Below are positions 9,022-19,730 of a DNA stretch of 64,000 nt, in pieces. The position numbers were made by a program, and so were the translations under genes. Position 1 is the first letter of the stretch. Each line of letters begins with the position of its first letter. Source of the DNA: Rachicladosporium sp. CCFEE 5018 (lineage: Eukaryota > Ascomycota > Dothideomycetes > Cladosporiales > Cladosporiaceae); contig KZ111146.1 in NCBI GenBank assembly GCA_002077045.2, positions 1,144,050-1,208,049 on the forward strand. The letters run 5' to 3'. Under the pieces are notes generated by a model. That model saw only the letters and a list, made by a program, of their open reading frames with translations. It searched no databases and was not told where the DNA came from.

Positions 9022-11042
9022 CTACTGGAAGCCCTGTCCATACTGTTGCATATTGCCCGGGGTGGTCCAGCCCTGCATGCCGGATTGCGGCGCGCCACTG
9101 CTTTGCATGTTGTATTGCTGCGGTGATGGACTAGGTTGGTACATGTTGCGGTTCATTTGATTGTAAGCAGAATTCTGCATGCCGCCCATCTGGCCGTAAG
9201 CCATGGCGTTCTGGCCGGGCAGCTGTGGAGGCGGCATCTGCCCAGGCTGCTGATGTTGTTGATATTGTGGTAGACTATGCGCCTGCGAAAGTGGTGAAGG
9301 CTGAGCTTGTGGCCACATCTGTCCCTGCGGGTAGCCGCCATATGAGGGTGTCTGTCGATGCTGTTGACCAGGATTCATGCTCATCGATGGAGACCCTTGA
9401 TGCAGCTGAGAAGGAGGTCGCATGGTTTGCACAGGTGACATCGAGCTTGCTGAGCCAGGATAGGCATTATAAGTCTGCGGCATCATCTGGGGATTCGCCT
9501 GCGGAGTTGGATCTTGCGAATATCGAGCTTGACCACTACCTGCGACTGCTTGTGGCGATTGTAAGTGCTGGGGTGCAACGGTACCGGGATCTGCCTCCAC
9601 TTGCGTACTTTGCGTCACGGGCTGCTCATGTGGTCGTTTCCAGTAGTTGTCCAGGTATTGCTCCCTGTGGTGGCGTTGTGCACCGAGCTGCTTGTTATAC
9701 TCGGCAGCCTGAGTGACCTGCATCTTCATCTCCGCCGCACTACTCGCTTGAGTGCGGTCTTGGTATGGAGGGCCAGTGATCTCCTGCCTTGGCCGTATGA
9801 TACCGTAGGTGCTGGATCTCAGCTCATCGCCGGGTATGTGTATCATTGGCAAAGGAGCCAGCGAGGAAGCCTGTAGCCCAGGTGGCGGGATGTCGAGACC
9901 GTTGGTGTTGTAGATGATCTCACTCTGCCCAAGCTGCGCGTATGCATTATTGTTAGCCTCACGAGCAGCCTGCTGCTCTCGGGCTTTTGCAGCGCCTGGT
10001 CGCTTCTCGCCCGCTGCGTCTTCCTCTGTGAAGCCTTGCTTACGAGCTTTGGCTTCCCAGTAATCATCGCGCACCTTGCGGCCATTCTCGATGAGCCTGG
10101 CGCCGAATTGGCGGAACATGGACCGCGCGGTGACGATGGCAATCTGCCGAGATCGATATGAGTATGGTAGGATCTCTTGCTGTATCAGATTGTCCTTCTC
10201 GGTTTGATTTGCAATAATCTTGTACAGCGATCGGTTCTTGTTGAAGAGAAGGTACGAGTCCCGATAGCCCAAGATACGAGCACACTCTGTAGCCAGCATG
10301 AATAGCTTCTCTCCTCGATTAGGTACTTGAAAGGTTCGACATCTGTACTTTCGATTGTCGAGTGGGTAGCCGTGTGCTGATACTTTAGCCTCGCCGTCAG
10401 GATCAATCTCACGTGGTATGTATTCGTCGCCTTCTGGGCCAAGTTGATCTGTGGTATGGTCCCGCACCGTTGGCAGGGCTTTCACCATGGTCGGTTTTGT
10501 AGCCGATCCTGGCGTCACTTGTTTGGGTGACGTGAGACTAGATCCTTGGTGCGGAAGTGTATCAGCTCGCGCTCGGGGCGTCTGCACTGATGGTGACTGC
10601 GCAGCGAGTGACATGGTCCCAGTTCTTGATGGTGATTGAGGAATCAGATTCATCGACTTCGTGCGTTTGACGGACTTGCCGTCATCTACGCATAGTATGT
10701 CAGCACGTCGAGTGTAGACACAATGCTGATGGTAATCTACGCACTTGCAGCTTGCCCGCCTGTATTCCCTCCAAGATCTTCAGGTGATCGGTTGCGCTTT
10801 GTGCCTCGCGGACTGGGCTGCGATAGTAAGTCTGGGGAGATGGTCGAAGCTGGTGATGAGATCAGCACTGTATGATTTCTGGTCAGACGACGGCGGCCTG
10901 TCAAGATCATGAAATGCTTGTAGTCGCATCGCGCCTGACCGATCTGATGGGAGAGCCTACCTGGAGCATTGTTCAGAGCCGCCGGGTTGATCGTGCCCGA
11001 GTCCATTGCATATGTATGTTGGGCAGACAGCGCTGCCAGCAT
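9022..11042 (-). CDS. RSC7/SWP82-family chromatin-remodelling subunit, segment A (three exons; 5' end uncertain)
   Basis: Exons on the minus strand are 11042-10961, 10867-10745 and 10685-9022, with introns of 93 bp (10868-10960) and 59 bp (10686-10744). Joined frames agree and give 622 residues from the ATG at 11042. Residues ~155-275 are the conserved core of the Rsc7/Swp82 family (RCRTFQVPNRGEKLFMLATE, ARILGYRDSYLLFNKNRSLY, ILPYSYRSRQIAIVTARSMF), subunits of SWI/SNF and RSC remodellers in the nucleus. The last ~250 residues are a Gln/Pro/Met-rich tail. The natural start is probably further upstream: the frame continues to about 11283 with protein-like sequence but is interrupted by TAG at 11070-11072. 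The internal ATG start is therefore provisional. The last A/B difference (Met/Ile in the tail) is at 9187. Confidence 0.85.
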
Positions 11043-11294
11043 CCCATCCCGTCGTTGCTTGACCACCTGCTACCAACGGCCGGTCGTCGCACAGCGCCGC
11101 TCAATCTCGGTCCCTGTGTTGGTAGATGCGCGCCAAGTACGCAGTGTCTGACCCGCAATCCGGGATTCGGTAAGGCCGTCTGGCCCAGTGAGGTTCAATA
11201 TGCGCGTCGTTGCGCGCAAGTTGGCGATGATGTGGATGCGCTTGAGCTGCTGGAGGCTGATTGCGCCCGCCTTGTATTGGCGCCTGCACGCGCA
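11043..11294 (-). pseudogene. Apparent upstream coding part of the RSC7-like gene with an in-frame TAG, segment A
   Basis: On the minus strand, the frame of the first exon continues upstream from 11042 through a TAG at 11070-11072. From 11073 to 11283 it then gives ~70 residues that look like folded protein (ISLQQLKRIHIIANLRATTR, then LTGPDGLTESRIAGQTLRTW). An AG at 11284-11285 could be an intron acceptor, and further upstream the frame breaks again. The stop follows a Trp codon and precedes a Gln codon, in a stretch that reads smoothly across it. The region is either a decayed 5' coding part, a sequence error, or real coding sequence disabled by one substitution. A recoded stop is less likely. 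Confidence 0.45.
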
Positions 11295-11851
11295 CTAACG
11301 TCGCTGGCGCCCTTCCCACGGCGGCGATCGTGCAGGATAGAGTCTGCCGAGTCAGCAACACGATCTGGCGACGGGGATTGCGACGCAAGGTGGTGTCGCC
11401 TGCAAGCTGTTTGGTGCTTGAGGCTTGAAGTGAGGGCGTGCCGTGCGGCGGCGAGTAACGAGGAACGAGCCGCGCTGGACGAATGACGCAACGCTGCTGT
11501 GAGTCCGTGCACAACAGGTGCAGCTGACAGAGCTAGACGCGGGCAAGAGCTTCGATGCGTCTTCGATAGTCAAGCCGCGACAGATCGAGGAGTCATCTGC
11601 AGATGCTGTCACGAGGTTGCGTGTCCCTTTTGCGCAGTCGCGGAGTGCATGCCCGAGGCTCACCGCGATCTGAAGAGCGCCGCGGAGACAAGCACAGAGG
11701 ACCAGGAGTCGCACCAGTAATGTAAGGGATCTATCGCAAGGTGCATGCAGCAAGGCGGGCTGGATCTGGCATTCGCACTGGCTCTCTGCATCTCCAGACT
11801 CTAGCTAACTCGTCCCGAGCTGACGGGAGATTTTCGCGGGCATTGCTGCGT

Positions 11852-11907
11852 GCGCGACATGGAAGGGCCTGCTGCCAGACCGCTGCAATGATAGCTTTGT
11901 ACCTACC
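11852..11907 (+). repeat. Diverged direct repeat, left member
   Basis: This aligns with 12353-12414 in the same orientation: both begin GCGCGACATGGAAG(G/C)GCCTG and continue through AGACCGCT and AGCTTTGT to a CCACC/CTACC end, with small indels. The units are about 500 bases apart. No element was recognised. Confidence 0.5.
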
Positions 11908-12352
11908 TTTCCAATATACACCGAGTGCTGTCAGATTCGAGACGTGGTGCGACCATGTCTTCTTTCATGTTTTTGCCTTCGAAACACTCTGCGAGCTCGA
12001 TGCATTTACCAATGTTAGCAGGGCGGTCACCAGTAGGAATTTCAGCCAGCTAGCTAAGCTGCTTAAATTCTCACAAACCAAAGATCGCCAGTGGACATAA
12101 GATCGAATTTACAGAAGTGATGCTGGCATACATGCGGTCCGATTAAGCTCACGGCTCAAGCGCATGAGGGTTTGCGAAGTGAAGGCAGGCGCACGAGTAT
12201 GAATGTTCCTTCCCTGCAACACCATGGCCTCGGACCGCAGGCCTTTCTCAAAGTCCACAATTGTCTCAATGGTCGACCCGTTATGCTGAAGTGCCCGTGA
12301 CACGCACCGTAAGACTGGGAAAGCATCTCGAATAGTGTAGAGCAGGAGAAGC

Positions 12353-12414
12353 GCGCGACATGGAAGCGCCTGATATGCTAGACCGCTACAAATGAAAGCT
12401 TTGTGCATCCACCT
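12353..12414 (+). repeat. Diverged direct repeat, right member
   Basis: This is the partner of 11852-11907. The pair could be the remains of a local duplication or of a degenerate element, but no terminal repeats or coding remnants support a transposon. Confidence 0.5.
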
Positions 12415-12988
12415 ACTTATGTTATGCTTCAATCTCATGCTCCTAACGGAGCCACTTTGTTTGAAATACACATATGGGCTCAAGTAATTAGAAGGTTTTC
12501 TTGGCGTCTGCCTTCCCACTCCTTTTCGCGAGTGGACGAAGTTAGGAATCTGATCCGTGTGCTTAGCTGAGGTTGTAGTAGGAGCCTGGGTTCATGAGAT
12601 CGTCTAGGTTCCGACAAGCACATAAGGAGCGGTTTTGATTTTGCTTATTTACACTCGCCTTTGCTTCCGGACTGATCAGATCTGGTTCTGCGCCAGCGTC
12701 AACGACTTGCTGATCATTTATGATCGTCCTGGTTCTCTTCAACCGTCTACAGTTCGATCCCACTCGGTGGTCAGGTTTCACACTTGTTGAGACCTTGGAG
12801 TCGCATCTCGAGTGACATCGGAGCAACGGAGCCTACAAAGCACGTGAACTGTCCCACGCTGCAACCATTTCCCCGCAACGTTGTACTACATATCATTTAT
12901 ACAATGATGTAGCGCTCGCACGCCCTCACGGTCAATATGTTCCTGCCCGTCTCCTCCAGGTAGTGCAACCCCAGCAACGCTCTTGGCC

Positions 12989-13825
12989 ATGGAGTCTATG
13001 ACAGTCAAAACGCCTGATGGCGTCGCTTGGTACGTGGAGCGCTTCTCACCGAGCGAGAAGACCACTCCGGCCGAGGACACGACGCCCATTGTACTCATCC
13101 CTTCGGGCGAAGGAGACTGCGGAAATCTCCGCGCGGTAGGCACTATCCTCGCGGCTTCGGGCAGACAAGCTCTCTCCTTTGATCTTCCCGGCTTCTCTCG
13201 CACAACAGCGCCAAAGGAAGCATACACGCCGACCACACCTGAGGGCGTGGCTCAGCAAATAATCACCCTTCTCGACACCCTTCAGCTCGGACGCGCCGCA
13301 TTCTTCGGCAGCTCATCGGGTGGCGGCGCCGTGCTCGCAATCCTCGCCTTACATCCTGAGCGAGCAAAATGCGGTATCGTCCACGAAGTGCCCCTCGGGC
13401 CGTTTCCGGGGTTCGACGAGATCCAGCGAAAATCAGACGACGAAGTGTCGGCGATATGTGGCGGCTTCTTCGCAAACGTCTTCTTTGAGCAGGAAGAAAA
13501 TAACGGCAAAGCGAAGTGGGATGCCCTTGGTCCGGAGTACCATGCTCGGCTGAAGCGCAACTACGTGACTTGGATGCGGGTTATAGTCAACGGCTACGAA
13601 TCTGCCTCTGGGGAGCTCGCGACTGTGGAGAATCTCAAGAAGCGACCGATCTTCTGGACCGTGGGTGGGATGAGTGACCCCAAGATCTGGCAGCAGGACT
13701 TTGACTTCGCAGGAAAGGCTGGCATTCAGGTCAGGACGGATGTGCTGCACTGTATGCATTTTCCTTACGTGTCGATCCCGGAGAAGACCGCGGACTGGAT
13801 CATTGAGTGCGTCGAGCAGGCTTGA
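12989..13825 (+). CDS. Alpha/beta-hydrolase fold protein, segment A
   Basis: This 278-residue, intronless gene encodes a compact alpha/beta hydrolase. The oxyanion/strand region is near residues 34-48 (IVLIPSGEGDCGN), and LSFDLPGFSRT at ~62-72 matches the typical post-strand-4 motif. The nucleophile elbow GSSSGGG at 107-113 puts the catalytic Ser at 109. A late Asp lies in GGMSDPKI, and a His in CMHFPYVSIPEK near the C-terminus completes the expected triad. There is no signal peptide or membrane segment, so it is probably cytosolic. The substrate is unknown; the family includes esterases, epoxide hydrolases and haloperoxidase-like enzymes. The ATG at 12989 is the first in frame; a second ATG follows three codons later. 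Confidence 0.85.
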   Translation: MESMTVKTPDGVAWYVERFSPSEKTTPAEDTTPIVLIPSGEGDCGNLRAVGTILAASGRQALSFDLPGFSRTTAPKEAYTPTTPEGVAQQIITLLDTLQLGRAAFFGSSSGGGAVLAILALHPERAKCGIVHEVPLGPFPGFDEIQRKSDDEVSAICGGFFANVFFEQEENNGKAKWDALGPEYHARLKRNYVTWMRVIVNGYESASGELATVENLKKRPIFWTVGGMSDPKIWQQDFDFAGKAGIQVRTDVLHCMHFPYVSIPEKTADWIIECVEQA

Positions 13826-14193
13826 TGCTCTCACAGACGGCAGTAAGACTACGGGTAGCTCGAGGGGGTTCAATCAAATAGGCCTAATCAGACTTTCAAG
13901 TGACGATGTCTCTCAGGCAGGACTATGTGTGCGTCGTGTAAGTTGAGAGAGTGTTCGCAATCGCGGGCGCTGTTCTTGATATCTGAACGCTCGAGCACTA
14001 GGGCGTGACGGTCGCGAATTGGGTTGCAGGGTAATAGAACATGAGAGCGTAGCCATGTACTGTTCGAACATAGCCAATGCGAGATAAATATAGGGGATGA
14101 AGTCGCCCGAATTTAGGTTCCTCACCTACGACCACTGAGTTCCATGTTATACATCACGCTATCTATACAATGCACATTCTATAGTCTACTCAC
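13826..14193. other. Convergent intergenic region, 368 bases
   Basis: This contains the 3' ends of the hydrolase and SCAP-like genes. No gene, RNA or repeat is visible. Confidence 0.5.
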
Positions 14194-17100
14194 TTACTGC
14201 ACTTTCCTAGCCTCGACCGGCCTCCTTCTCGTATCTCCGTTCAGCGTCTGCGCAGACCACATCGGACCAGCCGTCCGTGGCGCATTAAATGTCAAGACCT
14301 TTACACAGTTTCCGAAGGCCACAGCAACAGACTGAGGACCAAGAGCTGCGATTGGACCAGGCTCTGTGACATATAGGGATGCCTCATGCCCAGTGTCATC
14401 AGCCAAAAGATCGACGACGTGTGTTTCGCCTGCTAGAGTGTACGCATAGGCTTCCCAGTTGTCTTTGTCAATTTCGATTTCACTTTGTCTCGGTGTCTTG
14501 CGGTTGCGGGTGTCGCTCGACAGTGTGTCCGCTGAGGCGATGGGCTGCTGTCGAATGCCGAGTATGGCATGCGAAGGCAGAGCTCTCCAAGTGCCTGGAT
14601 GTTGTATGCTCGAACCTGAGGGAGCCGCTTTCAACAGTGAGTGACAATCTGTTTGATCCGCTGTGAAGCAGATATTGCGGGATCCTTCTGCCGAATTTTC
14701 ACTGCCTTTCGTAGTGATCTGAATCCTATGACCGTCGTTGTTGACTCCGACTACTGCCAATCTGTCGAAGGCCGATGCGTCACATGCTATGCACTTAGAA
14801 GCTTTGCCCAGTATACTCGTAGCATTACTTGTTCCCTGCAACGATGCTATGACTGAGATAGTATCCAGTGTGCCAAAGTCGACAAAGTATACCGTATTGT
14901 CGACGCCAATGGATAGCATCTGTGGATCTGCGTCGTTGATGACACCGATGGAGACGAAACTGTTTATCAGTCTCGTGGTATTTTCACGACACAGCTGGGC
15001 TGAAGCTGCGTAGGACCAGGCGGTCTTATCGAGGGAGTAGGCTGTCACATGGGCGTCATCGGTGACAACGAAGAGCCGCGAGTCTATCGTGTCTGCCATC
15101 AACGCTGCCCCTCTTAGTGGCCTAGCCGTCAACTCTGCTGTCGAGGATGCGCCGTCCCCGAGATCGATGGTCGCGATGCGGCCGCCCGCCGTGACGGCGA
15201 CAAACACGGTTCCATGTCCTTTGTCTGTAGGCATCTGAGTAAAGTCGAAGAGCACAGCCGGATGATCATCTGGGTATCGTAGAGAACGCTGCAGGGGGCT
15301 ACGGTCTCTGGTCGAGTAGAAGGTGATATGGTCGTCTGCGCAATGCATGGCCAGAATTAATCCATCCTTGCTGAGCGCGATGTTGTGCAGAGGCCATCGT
15401 ACGCGACTTGTAAGCTCTGGCGGAATGATCTCGACAGCATGTGCCTCTTCATTACGATTCCAAGTTGTGATAGCGATACTCCGGTCCAGTGCGACCGTGG
15501 CGAAGTGTCCCTGCGATGATCCCGCGATCTTGACAATATCCAGTCTATGGGGGAGAGTGACATGGATGACCTTGAGTGGCTCTTCAACACGAGCAGATAA
15601 GGCGTCCGACGTGTCGGATGAGTCAGCCCAGAGTAGGAAGTTCATCAGCACTGCGACAAAGGTCACCACAAACACCACAGCCACTGTAAAGGGATAGAAG
15701 TGGTGGAGTGCGAAAGATCTCAAAGCGTCTGTCAAGACGTCGAAGCCGTGAGGAACTCCCGTGCGATCAGCACCAGACAGCACCACGATTAGTGGTGAGA
15801 ATATGCGGATCACAAAGTCGCTTGCTCCGGGCTCGACGAGGCGCATCACTTCGCGGGCAGTGTCGAAGTCTTGCATACGAATCCACTCACCAGGAGTGAT
15901 CGAAACATTCATCGGCGGTGTGGCGAAGTGTTCGAAGTCGGCCAGAGCGGGTATATCACTCCTCAGCTGACCTATGAAGAGACCAACGAGATGTCGCAGA
16001 GTCATTGCCTTCTCCCGAGTCTCGAAAAAATGGTAGTTCAACGAGAGTATAAAGGTAGTCGTCACGACTGAGCCAGCCATCCGGGTGCTAAATGGTAGAC
16101 GTCCGTGCATCATTGCATCGAGCCAGCTACGCTGTTCCAGTGGTCGTCGACTGGGTGATCTGGTCTTACCTGCGCGTAACAGTGAGTCCTGGAGCTCGAG
16201 ACGACGTATATCAACGTTGAGGACCGCGACAAAGAACGTGAGTAGGAAGAAGGAGTCGAATAGTGTGGCTATCGCAGCAAATGCACAGAAGGCTTTGACA
16301 CCAGGTGAAACGACGATGGCGAGCAGCCATAAGATAACGATGTTCTGTATAGCCGTTGCCACTGACAAGGGTCCGATGTCGCCCAGCGCATTTGCGATAC
16401 GTATGTCCGTCGCCATAGTCGGCGGATATGCCAAAACAGCGTTGATCATGCGGAACATGTTCTCCAGGCCGATGACTAGAACAATGAAGGGATACGCATT
16501 CGAAGGAATCGTCGCAAGGTTGATCTTGAGCATACCGCAGATCGTGAAGGATGCCAGGATTGATGTAGTCAGCTGTGTGATAGCTGTGACGACCAGTCCG
16601 AACCGACTGTGGAATGCTCGTAGCCTTCGTAGGCTCAGGAGGACGTATAGTAGCATACACCCATAAGCAAAAGCAAGAGCGAGGTTCTCTCGAGTACTGA
16701 TCGGCTTGAAAGAGAACTCGTAGAGGCGACTGCGACTGATTTCTCCATGAGGTGGGTACAGGGTGCAGTTCTCACAGGCCTTGTATTCAAGATTGTGCAT
16801 CTTGTCCTGCCACTTACCACCTACGCCATCTTCGACCTTGTTCATGAGAGTAAGTACAAGGGCATCCGCTGCTATGAGCTTGCGGTGGTGGAAGGCTTTC
16901 CCTGCCAAGACAGATGCTGGCCGAAGCGCAACGTTCAGAGCAGAGGTCGTCTTTGACTGCTCGTTGACTGTGCGTACGACGTCAGCATCACGGTCGATAG
17001 TCTCTGCCGAATTGTTCCAGTAGAAGAGGGGACTGTGATAGCCCCAGCTAAGCTCGCTCTGCGCGATCTTGTCGTGCAGTACTGGCTGACTAGAGGGCAG

Positions 17101-17481
17101 CGTCTCTTCTCCTACGAGAGTTTGCTGGATGACCAGCGCACTTTTAAGGACATCATGTTGAAGTGCTTGCATGTAGCTGCCGTGGACCCAAACCTGGCGC
17201 ATCTCGACATCGGCTCGGAATCCTTGATCAACGCCCACGGGCTTCGCGGTTGTCCATACGTCACGTGGCATGCTCGTGAAGCCTGCTGTTGGGTTCTCGG
17301 ACAAGAAGACAGTCGGGTAGCTAAGTGCCACGCCAATGGCCACAGATACCAGCATCGCAATGAGCCAATGCTGCGCAGTGTAAAGGCCATGTCGATAGAA
17401 CGCTCGCCTGATTGGGTGATCGTCTGCGAGTCGAGGCGGGTCTGTCGTCCCTCTAATCGGATAGAGCAGAAACCAGATCAT
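14194..17481 (-). CDS. SCAP: SCAP-like SREBP cleavage-activating protein with sterol-sensing domain, segment A
   Basis: This intronless gene encodes 1095 residues from the ATG at 17481 (MIWFLLYPIRGTT). The frame is open five codons further but is closed by TAG just upstream, and fungal SCAP proteins begin in this way. A first membrane helix lies at ~37-55 (WLIAMLVSVAIGVALSY). A cluster of five helices at ~262-425 is the sterol-sensing domain, including NAYPFIVLVIGLENMFRMIN and FCAFAAIATLFDSFFLLTFF. A further helix lies at ~594-618. The C-terminal ~450 residues contain degenerate WD-like repeats expected to bind SREBP. The family escorts SREBP from ER to Golgi when sterol or oxygen is low. No SREBP gene is in the window. 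The gene is identical in segment B and, as far as it goes, in C. Confidence 0.9.
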   Translation of the reverse strand: MIWFLLYPIRGTTDPPRLADDHPIRRAFYRHGLYTAQHWLIAMLVSVAIGVALSYPTVFLSENPTAGFTSMPRDVWTTAKPVGVDQGFRADVEMRQVWVHGSYMQALQHDVLKSALVIQQTLVGEETLPSSQPVLHDKIAQSELSWGYHSPLFYWNNSAETIDRDADVVRTVNEQSKTTSALNVALRPASVLAGKAFHHRKLIAADALVLTLMNKVEDGVGGKWQDKMHNLEYKACENCTLYPPHGEISRSRLYEFSFKPISTRENLALAFAYGCMLLYVLLSLRRLRAFHSRFGLVVTAITQLTTSILASFTICGMLKINLATIPSNAYPFIVLVIGLENMFRMINAVLAYPPTMATDIRIANALGDIGPLSVATAIQNIVILWLLAIVVSPGVKAFCAFAAIATLFDSFFLLTFFVAVLNVDIRRLELQDSLLRAGKTRSPSRRPLEQRSWLDAMMHGRLPFSTRMAGSVVTTTFILSLNYHFFETREKAMTLRHLVGLFIGQLRSDIPALADFEHFATPPMNVSITPGEWIRMQDFDTAREVMRLVEPGASDFVIRIFSPLIVVLSGADRTGVPHGFDVLTDALRSFALHHFYPFTVAVVFVVTFVAVLMNFLLWADSSDTSDALSARVEEPLKVIHVTLPHRLDIVKIAGSSQGHFATVALDRSIAITTWNRNEEAHAVEIIPPELTSRVRWPLHNIALSKDGLILAMHCADDHITFYSTRDRSPLQRSLRYPDDHPAVLFDFTQMPTDKGHGTVFVAVTAGGRIATIDLGDGASSTAELTARPLRGAALMADTIDSRLFVVTDDAHVTAYSLDKTAWSYAASAQLCRENTTRLINSFVSIGVINDADPQMLSIGVDNTVYFVDFGTLDTISVIASLQGTSNATSILGKASKCIACDASAFDRLAVVGVNNDGHRIQITTKGSENSAEGSRNICFTADQTDCHSLLKAAPSGSSIQHPGTWRALPSHAILGIRQQPIASADTLSSDTRNRKTPRQSEIEIDKDNWEAYAYTLAGETHVVDLLADDTGHEASLYVTEPGPIAALGPQSVAVAFGNCVKVLTFNAPRTAGPMWSAQTLNGDTRRRPVEARKVQ

Positions 17482-17864
17482 GATCGCTTGGTCCAAGGCA
17501 GTCTAATGACTTAGGGCTTGATAGATGGCGACTCTCGACCTCGTCTGTGGTCCATGGGCGGCATGGTCCTCGCCATGACAGGACCGATGCTGTTCAAGTC
17601 TGGCTCAGGAAATGCGGACGAGCCCGGTCGAAACGCGCAGAAAAGGCATACGGGCTTCAAACCAAAGGAACTAGATCAGAGCGAATGCTTATAGAATGGA
17701 ACGATGCATATCGCGTGAAGTAGAGTTTCGCATCCGCATAAACCAAGCTTCCGGCCTTACCCGCCAGGGTCCAGCATGCGTCGCCACCTCCACCTTCGCC
17801 TTGCGTCTGGACTTCATCATCAACACCTCCACTCCACTCAGCGACAGTACCTTCAATCGTCACC
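17482..17864. promoter_or_regulatory. Divergent promoter region between the SCAP-like gene and the unknown conserved gene
   Basis: These 383 bases lie between two divergent start codons. The right half (about 17760-17864) is C/T-rich on the plus strand, as is common in leaders of highly expressed fungal genes. No specific binding site can be asserted. Confidence 0.35.
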
Positions 17865-19253
17865 ATGCCGCCTATACCAGGCATGGTGCATTGGCACAGC
17901 CTCATAGCGAGGCATGCCAAAAGCCTCAAGTCCGCCTTCCAAAAGGCAGCCAAAGCGCTCGACGCCGAGTTCGCACCCAAGGCACAAGCCCAACTGGAAC
18001 CAATTCTCGTTCGCAACAGCAAACACCATCCTACGCATCCGCTTGCACGCATTCGACAGAGTCAGTCACGATGGTATAGCACGTCGAGGGGTTCTCTCGA
18101 TGCTACAGTAAGTAGAAGTGGACACCGCAGCAGCCAAACATGTCTCATGACTCCAACCTAGATCCGACACTTCAGCTCGTCAGCATCAAGGTCTGGCATC
18201 AATTACGATCGAGCGTCGTTCCCCAAGTCCCGCATCAGCACCACCATTGGACGCTCGAGCGGACGTAGCCCGTTCAACTCCACCCTTCGACCAAACCTGA
18301 CTGGAGGTGCACTGGGCAGAACAGCTGGTGGCTACAGCATTGGCTCAGGTCGTGTAGGAGGTGCAAGATTCTTCTCACATGGGCCAGCCAGCCAGGCGCA
18401 AGTCGTGCAGAATGTTTCGCAAGCCGTGCGGGCTTTCTTCATTTCTGGCAACAAGGCGCAATTTGACGGCACTTCGCCGATCACTGGCGGAAAGAGGTAC
18501 AAGGCTGTCACGTCGTTGCAAGCCGAAACTGGCGAGAAGATGCGGTCAATTCCTAGGGCCACACCAGGCTCGTGGGTCGACTTCCCTGTGAACGCCACCA
18601 TCACCGCCCTCACCCCACTCAGCGGCCTCACTGGCTTTACCTCGACATCCTGCGCGTCCATCGACCACCTCAACACCGAGGGACTACTCGACATCCTCTC
18701 TGTCGATTTCTCGCGTGTTCTCAAGGACCTTGCCGCAGTGTTGAACGACCTGAAGCGGCTATCAGCACTCGGCGACCTGCCAATCACATATCAAGACTCG
18801 GGCATACGGGTGCATTTTCCCGGTGTTGACGCAATATCTGTTGAAAGGCTATGCGAAGAGCTCAATGTTACTCGAGGCGTGGTGACGCAAGACGAAGCCT
18901 TCGACAGCTTTGCAGGAACTGAAATAGCGCTTCTCTTCCCCTTCGCACCTAGTGCGGAGGTTTCCGACTGTGCAAGCTTCTTCGAGGAGCCGATATACAA
19001 CAAACGGGGCCCACTAATCCAGCTAGAAGACATGCTGTTCACGCCGTCGGAAAGCCATGAAGCCTATTCTACGCATTCGAACTCGGGTCTCGAGGATGTT
19101 ATCGCCAAAGATGATTTCCTGTACTCGCCTTCGAATTATGAGTCGGTACGGTCCGGCAGCCACTCCGTGTCTGACAAGCACTCGCCGCTCGAGTATCACG
19201 AGTTCGAGGGCATATATCGCTTCATCGAGCAGTGCGATCGGGCGAGGCGATGA
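17865..19253 (+). CDS. Conserved fungal protein of unknown function, segment A (one intron)
   Basis: Exons 17865-18107 and 18162-19253 are joined across a 54 bp intron (GTAAGT...CTAG, phase 0) to give 444 residues. The N-terminus MPPIPGMVHWHSLIARHAKS is followed by a basic Ala/Lys-rich helix and a Ser/Arg-rich stretch that could be a mitochondrial targeting region. A Gly-rich segment at ~125-150 contains LTGGALGRTAGGYSIGSGR, then VGGARFFSHGPASQAQVVQN, a pattern I associate with a Pezizomycotina-specific family sometimes labelled casein kinase II beta 2 subunit. No CK2-beta zinc-binding cysteines are visible, so that label is doubtful. The last third is acidic with Ser-rich tracts. No enzymatic motif was found. 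Confidence 0.75.
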
Positions 19254-19730
19254 GGGGCGGGATAGGTTGGAGAAGGCTACTTTCGGCGAAGATTGAGATA
19301 CCCGGGCTATGAAACCACGCAGGCGTTCTGTAGTTCAGCAATATCAGTTGTCACTTACCAGTCTCTCCCCCTTTCGTGGAATAAGTTCTCCGCAACCCAT
19401 CTGTTCGTCCAAGGAAGCCTTGGCAACGCTCCCCCGCAAGTCAAGTGTGGATTTACTGAGCTTCAAGTTCGCACGAGTACCTTGACCAGCCCGTTACCGA
19501 GCTCGTGACACTAAGGAATTGTATATGACTCCCGTCCTTACCTTGTGCCCGCAGTCTGTTGTCTCCCGCGCTTTACGCCCTTTCCACGCCGCGTTTTCTT
19601 TCCGGCCTTGGGTCTGGGACTCTGCCACTCATTCGACCGTCAGGCCCGAATTCTTGAACACTGCAGCTTCAAGTGCGTGAAGGTGTGCACCGAAATTGGC
19701 CTCACGACACCCGCTGTCTGATCGCCCAGC
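19254..19730. promoter_or_regulatory. Intergenic region upstream of the NatA subunit gene, 477 bases
   Basis: This holds the 3' end of the preceding gene and the promoter of the next one. The 150 bases before the start codon are C/T-rich on the plus strand. No gene or RNA is visible. Confidence 0.35.

Larger units (their letters stand above)
11295..12988. other. Long intergenic region with possible upstream exons and a diverged direct repeat
   Basis: The part at 11295-11515 has minus-strand Ser/Arg/Ala-rich frames that may belong to the N-terminus of the RSC7-like gene, but no exon boundaries can be placed. The remainder (11516-12988) has no convincing gene. A minus-strand frame of 136 codons at 12109-12519 lacks an ATG at its head. 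Two similar ~60 bp stretches, 11852-11907 and 12353-12414, share GCGCGACATGGAAG, AGACCGCT and AGCTTTGT in the same order. The 3' part should include the promoter of the hydrolase gene. Confidence 0.4.

Noticed and set aside
10872..11486. Plus-strand open frame of about 204 codons
   Set aside because: It is antisense to the first exons and upstream part of the RSC7-like gene, lacks protein-like composition, and is kept open only by the high GC of that region.
12109..12519. Minus-strand open frame of 136 codons as a hypothetical gene
   Set aside because: It has no ATG at its head, includes one member of a diverged direct repeat, and has no recognisable domain. It is identical in all copies, so conservation cannot be tested here.
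12700..12790. GTTCGATCC-like T-loop motif suggesting a tRNA
   Set aside because: The flanking bases do not form a D-arm or a 7-bp acceptor stem.
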